From a virus: a DNA stretch of 52,307 nt. A program made the position numbers and the translations under genes. This document shows positions 8,632 through 17,672 of the stretch, in pieces (the stretch's first letter is position 1; each line of letters starts with the position of its first letter). Under the pieces are notes generated by a model, which saw only the letters and a program-made list of their open reading frames with translations, made no database searches and was not told the DNA's origin. Where the stretch lies: the IMG/VR virus record IMGVR_UViG_3300034980_000365, positions 1-52,307 of that record; one strand, 5' to 3'.

Positions 8632-10835
8632 AATTTAGTTATCTCACAAACACCACCAGCACAAGCTGACTCACCCTCAAAATTTGTATTGTCGTCTTTT
8701 TCAAAAACCTTTTTAAAATCAACGTCTACATATTCTTTTTTTAGCTCCGTCCACAATTTGTAATTGTAGACATCTTTCATACAGTAGGTAAGATTTCTAT
8801 TTTCTGAATCAAAATATTTTGTTGAAAACTTTTTGCATCTTTTGATCCAGTCTTTTTTAGCCTGACCTTTTGGATGTTTACCAATACCAAGTAAACTATC
8901 ACAAGCAGCCCATAGATTGTCTTCCCATAATTGTAAAGCAACTTCTATCAAACCTCCTACAAAAATTGCCCCATCGCCATAATGTGATACTATTTTACTT
9001 GGAAGATATATAGCGGTAAATGGTGCTTGGGGGTAGTCTTTATCACCTGTGACTGGGAGAAGAGAAATACCGCAAAACCACTTTCTGTTTTTATAGATAA
9101 AGTCTTCTACTTCTTCCCACTCATCGGCACGCACATTAATTGTATTACTGACATTATGAATCAGCCAAGGCTGGGTACATAAGCTCTTATTTGTTCCAGT
9201 AGACACCCAATTTTGTTGAGTAGATTTAACAGATTTCAAAAGCTCAATGGCGTCAATTTGGTTTTTAGTTTTTGATCCGGCAGGAACTTCAATACAAAAT
9301 GAAATAACATCATCTGTATCATTAGCCGACCAAACAGATTCTTCACAAGCTCTTGGATTAATTTCCTTGAAATACTTATAGATTTCTTCCATCTTATTAG
9401 CTTGTACACGCCTGATGTAGCGTTTAGCGTGGTGCGGGTGAATTCCGCTAGATGTGCCTAAAATACAACTCGCCGTACCTTCCGGTTTGACGCAAGTGCA
9501 TCGCGCTGCTTGACCTATGCCAATTTTTTGAGCTATTTCCTTATTGATCTGCTTAACTCGTTTTGCGGCTTCTTTCTGAAGCAATGGAGATAAACATATT
9601 TCATGTTGTTGCATAATGCCAGTCATGGACACACCAATGAGAGCCTCCCTCTCAATAATGTCTTTACTGGTATTTTCTAAATATCCAACATCAGTAAAAC
9701 CAGCTTGTAAAGTACCAATGATAGCCGCCGCTTTTGCCGCATCATAAAAATCCACTTCGTCTTCAATTTTGGAGCAGTTGATAGTAGATAGATTACAAGC
9801 CTGCCAACCAGACTTTCCGGTCTTTTCACAAACAGGCCAAAATGAGATCTCGACACAAGGATTAACTAAAAGCTCAGTGCTATCAGACCAAACAAAACCT
9901 GGCTCGCCAAATTCCTTTACAGATTTCATTAGTTCTGAGAATTGTTCCGTAGTTGTCTCATCACGTACTAATAAAGCGGAATTGTTGCTACGTCCTCGCT
10001 GCGGATTTTCTTTTAGCCAGTTACCAGTTTTAGCTTGGGCCATTTCCGTATCATCTGGTGAGAACACCGCGATAGTAGCCGACCTTCTAACACCACCAGA
10101 AATAACGGCGTCAGCACTGTGCATTACAATATCATAGCACTGAATTGGCTTTAAGCGTTTTTGCTCCTGCATACCGTTGTCCAGAACTTCTCTTATCTTA
10201 CCAAGAGCTTGTTTTAATGGTTCTGGTCCGGGAGCTTTACCACCATGTGATAGTGGTGTACCAGCTTTTCTAATTTCGCTATAATCAAAACTGATATTGC
10301 GTCCACAATATTGATCAGCGGTGTGGCAGTTGTCTTGCCAGTGCGGTTTTTTGGTATTGAAGTAAGACCCGACTAAAACACCAACCGCTTCAGACCAACC
10401 TTCAATTGAATCTGCTATGATCCACTTGCGTGACCCATCTTTTTCTTTTACTAGGGTTGGTAGATTTTTTACATGGTGACTTTGTACAGAAAAGCCTGTG
10501 CCACACCCGCAGAGGAGAAGATACATACATTCTTGAAAGAATCGCGGCCTATCACAAAAGGAGGAGATGCAATTAAACATTCGCATATTGTGTTTCAGAA
10601 TGGGGTCGCCGCCAAATTGCAAAGCTCTTTGTGACCCCAGTACACGACGCTTTCGCATCATTTCATACGCCCACTCAATGTCCTCATGAACATCCGGACA
10701 GTCAGCGTATTTTTTCAACATCATTTGTTTTACACGGTCAACTGTCTCATTCCAAACTTCTCTTCTATTTTTTTTAGGTAGATGGCGAGCATATTTAGAT
10801 ACAAAAGTATAATCTTGAAGGGATTTAAGTGACAT
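8628..10835 (-). CDS. Class II (B12-dependent) monomeric ribonucleotide reductase
   Basis: Reduces ribonucleotides to deoxyribonucleotides using adenosylcobalamin. The 735-residue size and order fit the monomeric Lactobacillus-type class II enzyme. Seen in order: FNCISS with the first redox cysteine C89; the active-site loop NPCVEI (C327, E329); QACNLSTINC (C347); SGIHPHHAKRYIRR; and a C-terminal shuttle pair CAGGVC at 725-730 that re-reduces the active site. It probably depends on host cobalamin and thioredoxin. It forms an overlapping chain with dut and phoH and lies 8 bases downstream of dCMP deaminase. Confidence 0.93.
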   Translation of the reverse strand: MSLKSLQDYTFVSKYARHLPKKNRREVWNETVDRVKQMMLKKYADCPDVHEDIEWAYEMMRKRRVLGSQRALQFGGDPILKHNMRMFNCISSFCDRPRFFQECMYLLLCGCGTGFSVQSHHVKNLPTLVKEKDGSRKWIIADSIEGWSEAVGVLVGSYFNTKKPHWQDNCHTADQYCGRNISFDYSEIRKAGTPLSHGGKAPGPEPLKQALGKIREVLDNGMQEQKRLKPIQCYDIVMHSADAVISGGVRRSATIAVFSPDDTEMAQAKTGNWLKENPQRGRSNNSALLVRDETTTEQFSELMKSVKEFGEPGFVWSDSTELLVNPCVEISFWPVCEKTGKSGWQACNLSTINCSKIEDEVDFYDAAKAAAIIGTLQAGFTDVGYLENTSKDIIEREALIGVSMTGIMQQHEICLSPLLQKEAAKRVKQINKEIAQKIGIGQAARCTCVKPEGTASCILGTSSGIHPHHAKRYIRRVQANKMEEIYKYFKEINPRACEESVWSANDTDDVISFCIEVPAGSKTKNQIDAIELLKSVKSTQQNWVSTGTNKSLCTQPWLIHNVSNTINVRADEWEEVEDFIYKNRKWFCGISLLPVTGDKDYPQAPFTAIYLPSKIVSHYGDGAIFVGGLIEVALQLWEDNLWAACDSLLGIGKHPKGQAKKDWIKRCKKFSTKYFDSENRNLTYCMKDVYNYKLWTELKKEYVDVDFKKVFEKDDNTNFEGESACAGGVCEITKL

Positions 10836-10843
10836 ACTGGCTT

Positions 10844-11353
10844 CTAATTTAGGTATGAAAAGAATTTCTTGTTATTCTTGACCAAGTCCATTAAGTCATC
10901 TATACCAAAATCAATGTATGTGATTTTCAAACCATTCATCAACAGAATCTGCAACAGTTCATTCTCTTCATCACTATAATTTTTAATTTTGGCTAGTTCC
11001 TCAACATTTATACAACTCTTTGGAACATACCAGTCTCGAATATTATTTTGCCACAAAAGTTTAGCACAGTTTAAACACGGCATCCTCGTGACATAAATTT
11101 TTGCTTTTTCTGGTTTTAGAGTCAAGTTCGAGACGGCATTCGTCTCGGCGTGGACCATATACTTGTACTTGCCGGGACGAGTTCTGTCAAGATCATTATC
11201 AGAAATTTCGGAACAAAAACCATTATATCCTCTGGCAATCTCCTTTTTCTCAGAATTCACAATTATTGCGCCAACTTTTGACTCTTCGTCGTGACTTCTA
11301 AAAGACGAAAGAAAAGCAGAAGCCATAAAAGTTTCATCCCAACCAGGTCTCAT
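10844..11353 (-). CDS. dCMP deaminase
   Basis: Zinc deaminase converting dCMP to dUMP, the ThyX substrate. The zinc site is complete: HAE at 68-70 and PCLNC with C93 and C96. Surrounding MASAFLSSFRSHDEESKVGA and RGYNGF match the deoxycytidylate deaminase family. The start at 11353 overlaps the previous stop by one base. With RNR, dUTPase, ThyX and dNMP kinase it gives the phage its own dTTP route. Confidence 0.9.
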   Translation of the reverse strand: MRPGWDETFMASAFLSSFRSHDEESKVGAIIVNSEKKEIARGYNGFCSEISDNDLDRTRPGKYKYMVHAETNAVSNLTLKPEKAKIYVTRMPCLNCAKLLWQNNIRDWYVPKSCINVEELAKIKNYSDEENELLQILLMNGLKITYIDFGIDDLMDLVKNNKKFFSYLN

Positions 11354-11604
11354 TATCTATTTCCTCTAGAGATATTCAAAACCCTATACTGTTCAGTATA
11401 TTCGTGTCCATTTACAATAAGTTGTCTATTATTATATTTTTTAATAAAATCTTTTTCTTCTTCAGAAAGATGCTCACCTTTGGCGAGACTAGATAATTTC
11501 TTTAAAGAAAAACCTAAAACTTTATTCATTAGGGGGTCTTTTAAAAATCCTAAAATAGTTCCTATTGACCCCCCAAAACCCATTGAGATAATAAGGGATG
11601 TCAT
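11353..11604 (-). CDS. Unknown small protein with hydrophobic N-terminus
   Basis: 83 residues. A glycine-rich hydrophobic N-terminus (LIISMGFGGSIGTILGFL) could be a membrane segment and is followed by a charged helical part. Notably the phrase ...LGFSLKKL resembles the glycine-rich membrane-proximal tail of the neighbouring protease (GFLANRAMKKLGI), so the two may share a membrane or virion context. No family recognised. Confidence 0.5.
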   Translation of the reverse strand: MTSLIISMGFGGSIGTILGFLKDPLMNKVLGFSLKKLSSLAKGEHLSEEEKDFIKKYNNRQLIVNGHEYTEQYRVLNISRGNR

Positions 11605-11612
11605 AATAACTC

Positions 11613-13460
11613 CTATGCTTTAGGATTTGTAGTTAAAGTTTCTTTCTTTTCCTCCGCTTTAATTCCCAGTTTTTTCATAGCTCTGTTAGCTAAAAATCCT
11701 TTTATACCACCAGTAGCCTGACCAGCACCAACTAAAGCAAGAAGTCCAGCAATTAGTCGTTGGAAAATACTTCTTTCTTCATCATTTTCATCTTGAGTCT
11801 TTTTAAGCTCCTCAATTGCTGGTCCAAGATTTTCAAGGACACCAGATGTAATTTCATCTTTAGAAGGGACCACGATACTAGCCACATTACCCTTCAAACC
11901 GCCAAGTTGTTCTTTAACACCCGCTAGAATTTCTTCCTTGAGTGAAAAGTCTTTGTTGACGCCTTGGTCAGTGACTTTCATAGCTTCAGTAATTTTTAGA
12001 TAAGACTTTTTATGCACCCGCTCAAAAACAATTTCGACTGGAGTATCTTCTGGAATCTTATCTTTAATAGTCTTTTCAATCTTACCAGCAATTAAACCTT
12101 TTAGACCTAAACTTTGCTTTTTGATCAATACTATCACGTAAAGCGGATCGGGGTCTACACCAGCGGCTTCTGTAAATGCGGCGTATCTATTAGGTTCAGT
12201 TCTTTCTGGAACAAATATTAGGTTGGCTTTACCATCTAGAAGTTCTTCATTAGCTCTATTAAGTGGACCTCTAATAGCTTTTAAAGCAATCCTAGCGGCA
12301 ACGTCCCTTGAATAACCACTTAATACTTTTTTTACAGAAATAATTATTGAGACATTTTCCCAATCAATTTCTTCTGATGGTACTGGAGCTATTTCTTCTT
12401 CAGCACCAGGGGCTGGAGGCACATCAGATCCCTCATCTGGTGGTAGCGGTGTAAAATTTGGGTCTGGAATTGGAGTCGGAGTCGGAGGCTCATCGATAAT
12501 TTCACCACCTGGTCCGTTACCAAATAGTAGAACCCCAATACCTTTAAATACGCTTCCAATAAATCCAAATAGTGAAATTCTTCGTCCTGAAGTGTAACCT
12601 GTTTGATATTGATCAGTACCTCTTACCCAAATAGTGGGGAGCCCCGGAATATCATTTCCAGTTTTGGATCTAAACTCGTTAACTAAGTTTTTGTTTGACC
12701 AACCACTATTATCATTTTTAACCTTTATGACATTTAACCCTCTAGCCTTAAATTCTGAATCAGGTACTTCATTTGCTAGAGTTTGACAGCTAGAACACCA
12801 ATCCGCAGTAAAAATAACTACATCTCGTTTAGCTTTAGGGGTGGCTTTAGGTGGGCCTCGTGACCCATGAACTTTCTGTTTTGATTTTTCTAAAGCCGTT
12901 TTAATCAACCCCCACCCACCAAAATAAGAATTATTGCTATTGAGGGGTTCGTCTACAGCCTGTGCAATACCAACAATTTCACCAGATTCATTAATTAGTG
13001 GACCACCGGAATTACCCGGAGAAATTCGCATCTTAACCCTATTGAATGTCTCACCATCACCAGGCTGAACAGTTCCATATGTGACGGCATAATTTCCACC
13101 AGGGTATCCTATAGTATGAACAAGTGAACCAATATAAGGAGCTTTATCAGCTAACTTAAACGAAACATATGGCTTATTACCAACTGACGATATGTAATAA
13201 ACAATTGGACCATCATTTTTGTCTGTGACATAAACCAGTTCGGCTTGTTTTGAAGTTTTTCCATCTTTAGATTTTAGCAACAGAGTTTTTCCTAAGCCAG
13301 ATAAGCAATGTTTAGCGGTTACAATATAGTTCCCATCCATCATAAATCCGGTACACCCCGGCAGTTTCAAGACTCTAGAATCAGTTCTAATTACTTGTGC
13401 TGTTTGAGCTTGTGCATTAAAGCAGAATAATGCAACGATAGTAGCGAATAGTAGTCTCAT
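11613..13460 (-). CDS. Exported trypsin-like protease fused to a thioredoxin-like domain
   Basis: 615 residues in several parts. A Sec signal peptide MRLLFATIVALFCFNAQAQ leads. A trypsin/HtrA-like domain follows, with TAKHC (H51), a candidate Asp at D83 and the nucleophile motif SPGNSGGP (S151). A thioredoxin-like domain has VVIFTADWCSSC (C222xxC225). Then come a Pro-rich acidic linker (about 325-355), a mixed domain of about 180 residues with no recognised family, and a glycine-rich hydrophobic stretch near residues 560-590 that may span the membrane. It should act outside the cytoplasm. An HtrA-like PDZ domain is absent. What it cleaves is unknown; superinfection exclusion, receptor processing or virion maturation are all possible. 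Confidence 0.75.
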   Translation of the reverse strand: MRLLFATIVALFCFNAQAQTAQVIRTDSRVLKLPGCTGFMMDGNYIVTAKHCLSGLGKTLLLKSKDGKTSKQAELVYVTDKNDGPIVYYISSVGNKPYVSFKLADKAPYIGSLVHTIGYPGGNYAVTYGTVQPGDGETFNRVKMRISPGNSGGPLINESGEIVGIAQAVDEPLNSNNSYFGGWGLIKTALEKSKQKVHGSRGPPKATPKAKRDVVIFTADWCSSCQTLANEVPDSEFKARGLNVIKVKNDNSGWSNKNLVNEFRSKTGNDIPGLPTIWVRGTDQYQTGYTSGRRISLFGFIGSVFKGIGVLLFGNGPGGEIIDEPPTPTPIPDPNFTPLPPDEGSDVPPAPGAEEEIAPVPSEEIDWENVSIIISVKKVLSGYSRDVAARIALKAIRGPLNRANEELLDGKANLIFVPERTEPNRYAAFTEAAGVDPDPLYVIVLIKKQSLGLKGLIAGKIEKTIKDKIPEDTPVEIVFERVHKKSYLKITEAMKVTDQGVNKDFSLKEEILAGVKEQLGGLKGNVASIVVPSKDEITSGVLENLGPAIEELKKTQDENDEERSIFQRLIAGLLALVGAGQATGGIKGFLANRAMKKLGIKAEEKKETLTTNPKA

Positions 13461-13481
13461 TTTATAGTTCCCTATTTTGAG

Positions 13482-14096
13482 TTATGTTCCGTCTATTGTA
13501 AAAAGGTACTGAATTAGTGGACTCCTAGCTAGATCAGCAGGAGAAACCCTGTCATCTGCCAAATAGGGAACGGGGTCCATATAGTTCCGTCTCAAAGCCA
13601 CGGTAACGGCTGTGGAGCATACTTTCGCTTTTGCTACTTCGTCGTCGTTTACATTCTGTTTAAAGAGTCTAGCACCCGGAATAAAACGTAAAAACATTTT
13701 CCATATGTTATTCCAACCGTAGGGCTGACCCGTCCATTTAATTATATCCTCGGTCATCGCCTTAGCGACAGATTCATCATAGTTTTTTTCAATTAATTTC
13801 ATTTCTCCGTTTTCATCTATTTCTTCATAAGAAATAGATTTTGCTGGACGAAAAACATCAATACTCAAAGGTGCGCCATCAACTTGACTTTTTAGAGAAA
13901 CTGACCGACCTCCCATAAATTCCCTAAATTCTACACATTCTAGAATGTCTCCATCTTTATGAGCTAAAGCAACGTGACTGTGCAAACCGCCAGTATATCT
14001 TTTAATCAAAAATCCAATTACACCAGACCCACGAAATAAAAGTACATCACCTTCCTGAATTAAGTCCTTAGCCTGGTCATATTTGACTAAGATCAT
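13482..14096 (-). CDS. Permuted NlpC/P60-like cysteine hydrolase (YiiX/YebB-like)
   Basis: 204 residues. Pattern of the circularly permuted papain-like family: GDVLLFRGSG near the start, then LHSHVAL giving the histidine (H41), and the nucleophile late, in KVCSTAVTVAL (C160). WTGQPYGWNNIW between them is typical of this family. Members cleave peptide or amide bonds in cell walls or lipids. It lies between the exported protease and a small membrane protein, which suggests an envelope role, possibly lysis. No signal peptide is visible. Confidence 0.72.
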   Translation of the reverse strand: MILVKYDQAKDLIQEGDVLLFRGSGVIGFLIKRYTGGLHSHVALAHKDGDILECVEFREFMGGRSVSLKSQVDGAPLSIDVFRPAKSISYEEIDENGEMKLIEKNYDESVAKAMTEDIIKWTGQPYGWNNIWKMFLRFIPGARLFKQNVNDDEVAKAKVCSTAVTVALRRNYMDPVPYLADDRVSPADLARSPLIQYLFTIDGT

Positions 14097-14411
14097 TTAG
14101 TTCTCCAGTTTCTTTTCTATTCTCTCTAAGATATCGGCAATCCTTGTTTGATCATTAACAATCCTCTGCATAGCGTCTTTCATATCCTTCTGAGTTTGAC
14201 CCCAACTTCTGGGAACATAAACTAAAGGAATACCATCTAAATCCTTTTCTTTAGTGATATGGTACACATGGTTTAATTTTGCTCTCTCGTCTTCAGTTAA
14301 TGTAGAATGTTGTGGCATAAACTTAAGTAAAAGAATTTCACAAATTTTACCAAAAGCAACAATTACAAAACCAATAAGAGCTAATGTTGGAATTTGGACA
14401 ATAGCATCCAT
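14097..14411 (-). CDS. Small membrane-anchored protein with coiled-coil tail
   Basis: A hydrophobic N-terminal segment (IVQIPTLALIGFVIVAFGKI) leads into charged helices ending ERIEKKLEN. I start it at ATG 14411, preceded by AAGG eight bases upstream. The longer reading from 14453 would begin inside the stem of a terminator-like hairpin. One TM plus cytoplasmic or periplasmic helix is like phage spanin or holin-associated proteins, but no family is recognised. The stop abuts the hydrolase start. Confidence 0.55.
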   Translation of the reverse strand: MDAIVQIPTLALIGFVIVAFGKICEILLLKFMPQHSTLTEDERAKLNHVYHITKEKDLDGIPLVYVPRSWGQTQKDMKDAMQRIVNDQTRIADILERIEKKLEN

Positions 14412-14423
14412 AAAATTAACCTT

Positions 14424-14459
14424 AAAAATAAGCAGCCCCACAAGAAAACTCATGGGGCT
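14424..14459 (-). terminator. Intrinsic terminator after the Thr/Ala-rich gene
   Basis: On the minus strand AGCCCCA (from 14459) pairs perfectly with TGGGGCT (ending 14434) across a 12-base spacer and is followed by GCTTATTTTT. It lies immediately downstream of the gene ending at 14476, in the right orientation. It would set a transcription boundary inside the 11-17 kb region. Confidence 0.65.
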
Positions 14460-14475
14460 ACTTTAAACACTTAAA

Positions 14476-15096
14476 TTAACCACCAGTTTTTTCTTTGTAG
14501 TCATCCTGTTTAGCATCAAGTGCGCCAAACATGTAAGTCAGTTCGCCAGGAACTGCTCGTGTACCAACCGCGCCATCAGGTACGGCAGTAGCAGAACCAG
14601 TAGCAGGATCAAGGAAGTTAGCAACATTCATAGCTGTAGGGGCTGTACTCCAGTTTGTGCGTTGGGCAGAAATCCCAAGTGGTTGCCAGAATCGTGCAGC
14701 AAAAGCTGTGAGAGTTTTACCTCCAATTGGCTTGACAGAAGCTCTGTCACCATCTCTAACACCTTCATGACCATTAAGAGTCAACGCCGTACTAGTGCTG
14801 TTGTTAATCTTGTTATTGGCCTGATTGCCAATAAAAATGAAAGCTGACTGATCATAAGCGAAAGTACCAGTAGCAGCACCTTTAGCTTCTATTGTAGAAG
14901 CAGTATCTTTAGGTGCAGTTCGCCTATCAACACCATCAGTACCTTGTGTTTTAAGATCAAAAACCTTGGTAATAGCACTGCCAGTTGTAACGGTAGTAGC
15001 ACTCGTGATGCCAATAGCTACGCCACCAATTTTTTCTGTTGGTGTAGTATCTGTGTTATCAGTTGTACTAAGCTTATAAGTTGAAGGAATAGTCAT
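14476..15096 (-). CDS. Thr/Ala/Gly-rich protein, candidate virion protein
   Basis: 206 residues, very rich in Thr, Ala, Gly and Asn, with no Cys and a low-complexity beta-like composition (ITSATTVTTGSAITKVFDL, AATGTFAYDQSAFIFIG). That composition is typical of capsid decoration or tail-surface proteins, but no family is recognised. It appears to be its own unit, with about 76 non-coding bases upstream, a GGAG ribosome site and a terminator just downstream, consistent with high expression. Virion location is inference. Confidence 0.5.
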   Translation of the reverse strand: MTIPSTYKLSTTDNTDTTPTEKIGGVAIGITSATTVTTGSAITKVFDLKTQGTDGVDRRTAPKDTASTIEAKGAATGTFAYDQSAFIFIGNQANNKINNSTSTALTLNGHEGVRDGDRASVKPIGGKTLTAFAARFWQPLGISAQRTNWSTAPTAMNVANFLDPATGSATAVPDGAVGTRAVPGELTYMFGALDAKQDDYKEKTGG

Positions 15097-15172
15097 TATT
15101 TTTCTCCATGACTGAGCCTTCTGTCCTATGTCATCCTGAAATAAAAGTCCCGTTCCTACATATATTACACCA

Positions 15173-15796
15173 TTAAGCTACATCTTCTGACTTTATTACT
15201 GTAAAGTCTTTGTCTTTTGTGAATTTAGCCAATTTTATATCATATTCCTGATCGTTATCCTCATCCGTCATGATATAATCAATGAATCCGTCTTTACTGT
15301 AGAAAATGGCCCATCTTTTAGAATCCATCAACTGTGATTGAATTAGACCAAGAATTTCTTCGTCTTGATAATTTGAAACTGTTTCAGAATTTGTATCTAA
15401 TGACTTCTGGATCTCTTCTCTAACATCTCTAAATGAGAAAAGCTTCGCCACCCCAATAAAAAATCTATATCTAGATATAACTCTAAAAGCTTCAATACCT
15501 GGAACCTCTTCTATTTTAGCACATAATCCATTTGTAATATCAAAATTTGTATGTCCCACCCAACAGTCAAACATGCTTGATGGTCTCATCGGATCATCTA
15601 TGCTGAATACGCCTAAAGGGGTTCGAACTTTTGGAGCAGGAAAACCTCCAATACCAAACATTTGAGCTTCTAAATTTGGTATCTCTTCTTCTTCAAATGA
15701 AGAAAATGTTAAATCTTCTGGTTTTTCTGGTTCTGGATGATCGTCCTGTAAAAATTCTGCTTCGTCCCACTTTTCCCATGCTATTTTACGGCTCAT
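15173..15796 (-). CDS. Unknown acidic protein
   Basis: 207 residues. Acidic, proline-containing N-terminus (DDHPEPEKPEDLTFSSFEEEE), then a mixed alpha/beta domain (PGIEAFRVISRYRFFIGVAKLF). Ends acidic. No family recognised. It sits in the putative structural region, 11 bases downstream of a small unknown gene. Confidence 0.5.
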   Translation of the reverse strand: MSRKIAWEKWDEAEFLQDDHPEPEKPEDLTFSSFEEEEIPNLEAQMFGIGGFPAPKVRTPLGVFSIDDPMRPSSMFDCWVGHTNFDITNGLCAKIEEVPGIEAFRVISRYRFFIGVAKLFSFRDVREEIQKSLDTNSETVSNYQDEEILGLIQSQLMDSKRWAIFYSKDGFIDYIMTDEDNDQEYDIKLAKFTKDKDFTVIKSEDVA

Positions 15797-15807
15797 ATCA
15801 AACCTTT

Positions 15808-16113
15808 CTAAACTTGAAATTCTGACGGTTTGATTACAGACCTTTCTGACAATTCACTCAAATTATCTTGTGACACCTTCATTAAAGTTGTCATAAAATG
15901 TTCTTTTGTCTCTTCATTGTCTATATTCTGTAATATAAGGCTTATGACTTTATCCGAAATAGCTCCGGAAACTATCATGATTATCATTTGTAAAAAGATG
16001 TCAATATCTTCTATACGAAACTCACAACTAACATCTTCTTCACCTTTATTTACATAAAATTTAATATAATCTGTACATGTAATATCAGATTCAACTAAAT
16101 CTGAATTAAACAA
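15808..16113 (-). CDS. Unknown small protein
   Basis: 101 residues with a hydrophobic helix (IFLQMIIMIVSGAISDKVISL) that could be membrane-associated or a buried core helix. Otherwise acidic. No family recognised. Short gaps of 11 and 22 bases to its neighbours indicate the same transcript. Confidence 0.5.
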   Translation of the reverse strand: MFNSDLVESDITCTDYIKFYVNKGEEDVSCEFRIEDIDIFLQMIIMIVSGAISDKVISLILQNIDNEETKEHFMTTLMKVSQDNLSELSERSVIKPSEFQV

Positions 16114-16135
16114 TGATTTAAAATTATGTAAAAAT

Positions 16136-16576
16136 TTAATTGTCTTTATCCTCTAATTTATCGATTTTATCCATCAATAATTTAAGTTGATGATCTTGTT
16201 GGTCAACTTCTTGCTTGATAACCTGTTCTTGACCATTAAAAGATTCAATTACAGTATTACCACCAACACTACCACCCATAACCAAAGCTATTACACAGCC
16301 AATATTTTTGGGGTTCAACATTTTCAAAACTTTTTTAGCACTTTCCACTTCTTCAATAAGATCTTCTACTGAAGTAACTCTCGCTTTAAGTTCTGAGGCT
16401 TTGTTTTTTAATTCATCTAGTTCAACAGAAATTTTAACTAAGTCATCTTTTGATTCTTCATTTTTTTCTATTCTATCTTCTAAATTTCTACAAAAGGTTT
16501 GTAGCTTACCAATAGAAACAGCTATTGATACAGGATCATTACCGTCAGAACTCCAACCCAAAGTTGAACCGCTCAT
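16136..16576 (-). CDS. Coiled-coil protein with one predicted membrane segment
   Basis: 146 residues. A long heptad-like coiled coil (about 20-85, e.g. KISVELDELKNKASELKARV) precedes a Gly-rich hydrophobic stretch (IGCVIALVMGGSVGG), then a second short charged helix. N-out/C-in topology cannot be decided. Similar architecture occurs in phage baseplate or spanin-like proteins, but no family match is claimed. The ribosome site AAAAGGTG lies in a small inverted repeat (16581-16597). Confidence 0.5.
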   Translation of the reverse strand: MSGSTLGWSSDGNDPVSIAVSIGKLQTFCRNLEDRIEKNEESKDDLVKISVELDELKNKASELKARVTSVEDLIEEVESAKKVLKMLNPKNIGCVIALVMGGSVGGNTVIESFNGQEQVIKQEVDQQDHQLKLLMDKIDKLEDKDN

Positions 16577-16617
16577 ATTGACACACCTTTTAAAGGGGTG
16601 AGGTATGTCCTAAGATA

Positions 16618-16884
16618 TCAATCCTTCTTTTTGTCTTTATTTTTCCGGTCTTTATTGTTGTCCACTATTTTTACTTCTTCAGTTGATGCTGTAATAATTT
16701 TTTCTTCAACTGGTTTACAGTTTTTTGCACACCAGTCTTCTAGATGTTTTGGTGTGGGTCCAGGCATCCACTCGCCATTGACCTCATGACCAGGAATTCT
16801 TTCTGTAAAACCCATCTGGTTACATTTCATTTGTGCTTGTTGTAGATTTGGAAACTTTAACTCTTGACATTTTTTACACAACAT
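16618..16884 (-). CDS. Small protein with a WMPG-type domain
   Basis: 88 residues. N-terminal CKKC, then a domain reading FPNLQQAQ...MGF...PGHEVNGEWMPGP...HLEDWCAKN, then a lysine-rich tail (KDRKNKDKKKD). The core parallels residues about 50-95 of the next gene (F-x-x-x-x-A...MGF/LGM...H...G...WMPG...W), so both carry the same small domain. Function unknown; probably virion-associated given its partner. Confidence 0.5.
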   Translation of the reverse strand: MLCKKCQELKFPNLQQAQMKCNQMGFTERIPGHEVNGEWMPGPTPKHLEDWCAKNCKPVEEKIITASTEEVKIVDNNKDRKNKDKKKD

Positions 16885-16892
16885 TGTTATAC

Positions 16893-17672
16893 CTATTTCA
16901 TATGATCAGTAACAGATTTTTTAGATTCCCACATTTTACAAGACCAATATCTTGCCTTCCATTTTGGACCTGGGCTATCACACTTATGCCTCGCCCTGAA
17001 ACTTTTTCTTCTAGCTGGGTCATCTCGTTTAATCTCCATGTTTGGATCACCGAAATTAACTTTGACTACATTACCTTTTTCGTTTTTAACATAAACGGAA
17101 AACTTTTTGGGTCCATCTTTTGTTCTAAAGGGTTTATTCAACTGTACTTTTCTACCTTGATATTCCGCAGCTTCTGATTTTTCTCCAATATCAATATATT
17201 CAGATCTTGCTTTTTTAACAAAGACAAGTATCTTTCCATTCTTTTTGTATGTGCCTCTTCTTGAATAATGATATAATTCACCACTCTGTGGGTCTTCATA
17301 TATAAAAACCGCCGCGTTTGACTCGTCTTCATCTTTATTTTTTTTGTAGTGATAGGGGGCTTCTGTACTGTGCTTATCATACCAGGTTTGAAACTCATCC
17401 ATATTCTTCCCAGGCATCCAAACTGTTTTTCCGTCACCTGTTTTGTGTTGATGTACATCTTTCATTCCAAGTTTTATAGCCATTTTCATAGCTTCGTCCT
17501 TAGAATCAAAAGTGTATTTATTCATGGGTCCAGCAGAATGTGCTTCTGTTTGTGACATACACACCGCTAATCGTTGCTCATATCCATATTCTTCGCGCAT
17601 CTTTGAATTGGACATACAACGTGACATGAATTCTGTTTGTGATTCATCTTGTCTTTTATTAGGAACTGGCAT
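16893..17672 (-). CDS. Multidomain phage protein with WMPG domain and basic Cys-containing tail
   Basis: 259 residues in three parts. The N-terminus MPVPNKRQDESQTEFMSRCM followed by EYGYEQRLAVC resembles the short Cys-containing module often attached to phage head proteins. A middle domain has LGMKDVHQHKTGDGKTVWMPG. The basic C-terminus has VNFGDPNMEIKRD, then a Cys-containing RARHKCDSPGPKWKARYW, a module I have seen appended to several phage structural or scaffold-type proteins. I infer a virion or assembly role; this is not demonstrated. The start overlaps the glycosyltransferase end by 14 bases. Confidence 0.55.
   Translation of the reverse strand: MPVPNKRQDESQTEFMSRCMSNSKMREEYGYEQRLAVCMSQTEAHSAGPMNKYTFDSKDEAMKMAIKLGMKDVHQHKTGDGKTVWMPGKNMDEFQTWYDKHSTEAPYHYKKNKDEDESNAAVFIYEDPQSGELYHYSRRGTYKKNGKILVFVKKARSEYIDIGEKSEAAEYQGRKVQLNKPFRTKDGPKKFSVYVKNEKGNVVKVNFGDPNMEIKRDDPARRKSFRARHKCDSPGPKWKARYWSCKMWESKKSVTDHMK

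Noticed and set aside
16833-17177. 114-residue plus-strand ORF
   Set aside because: Antisense to 16893-17672 with no recognisable domain; typical shadow of a real gene.
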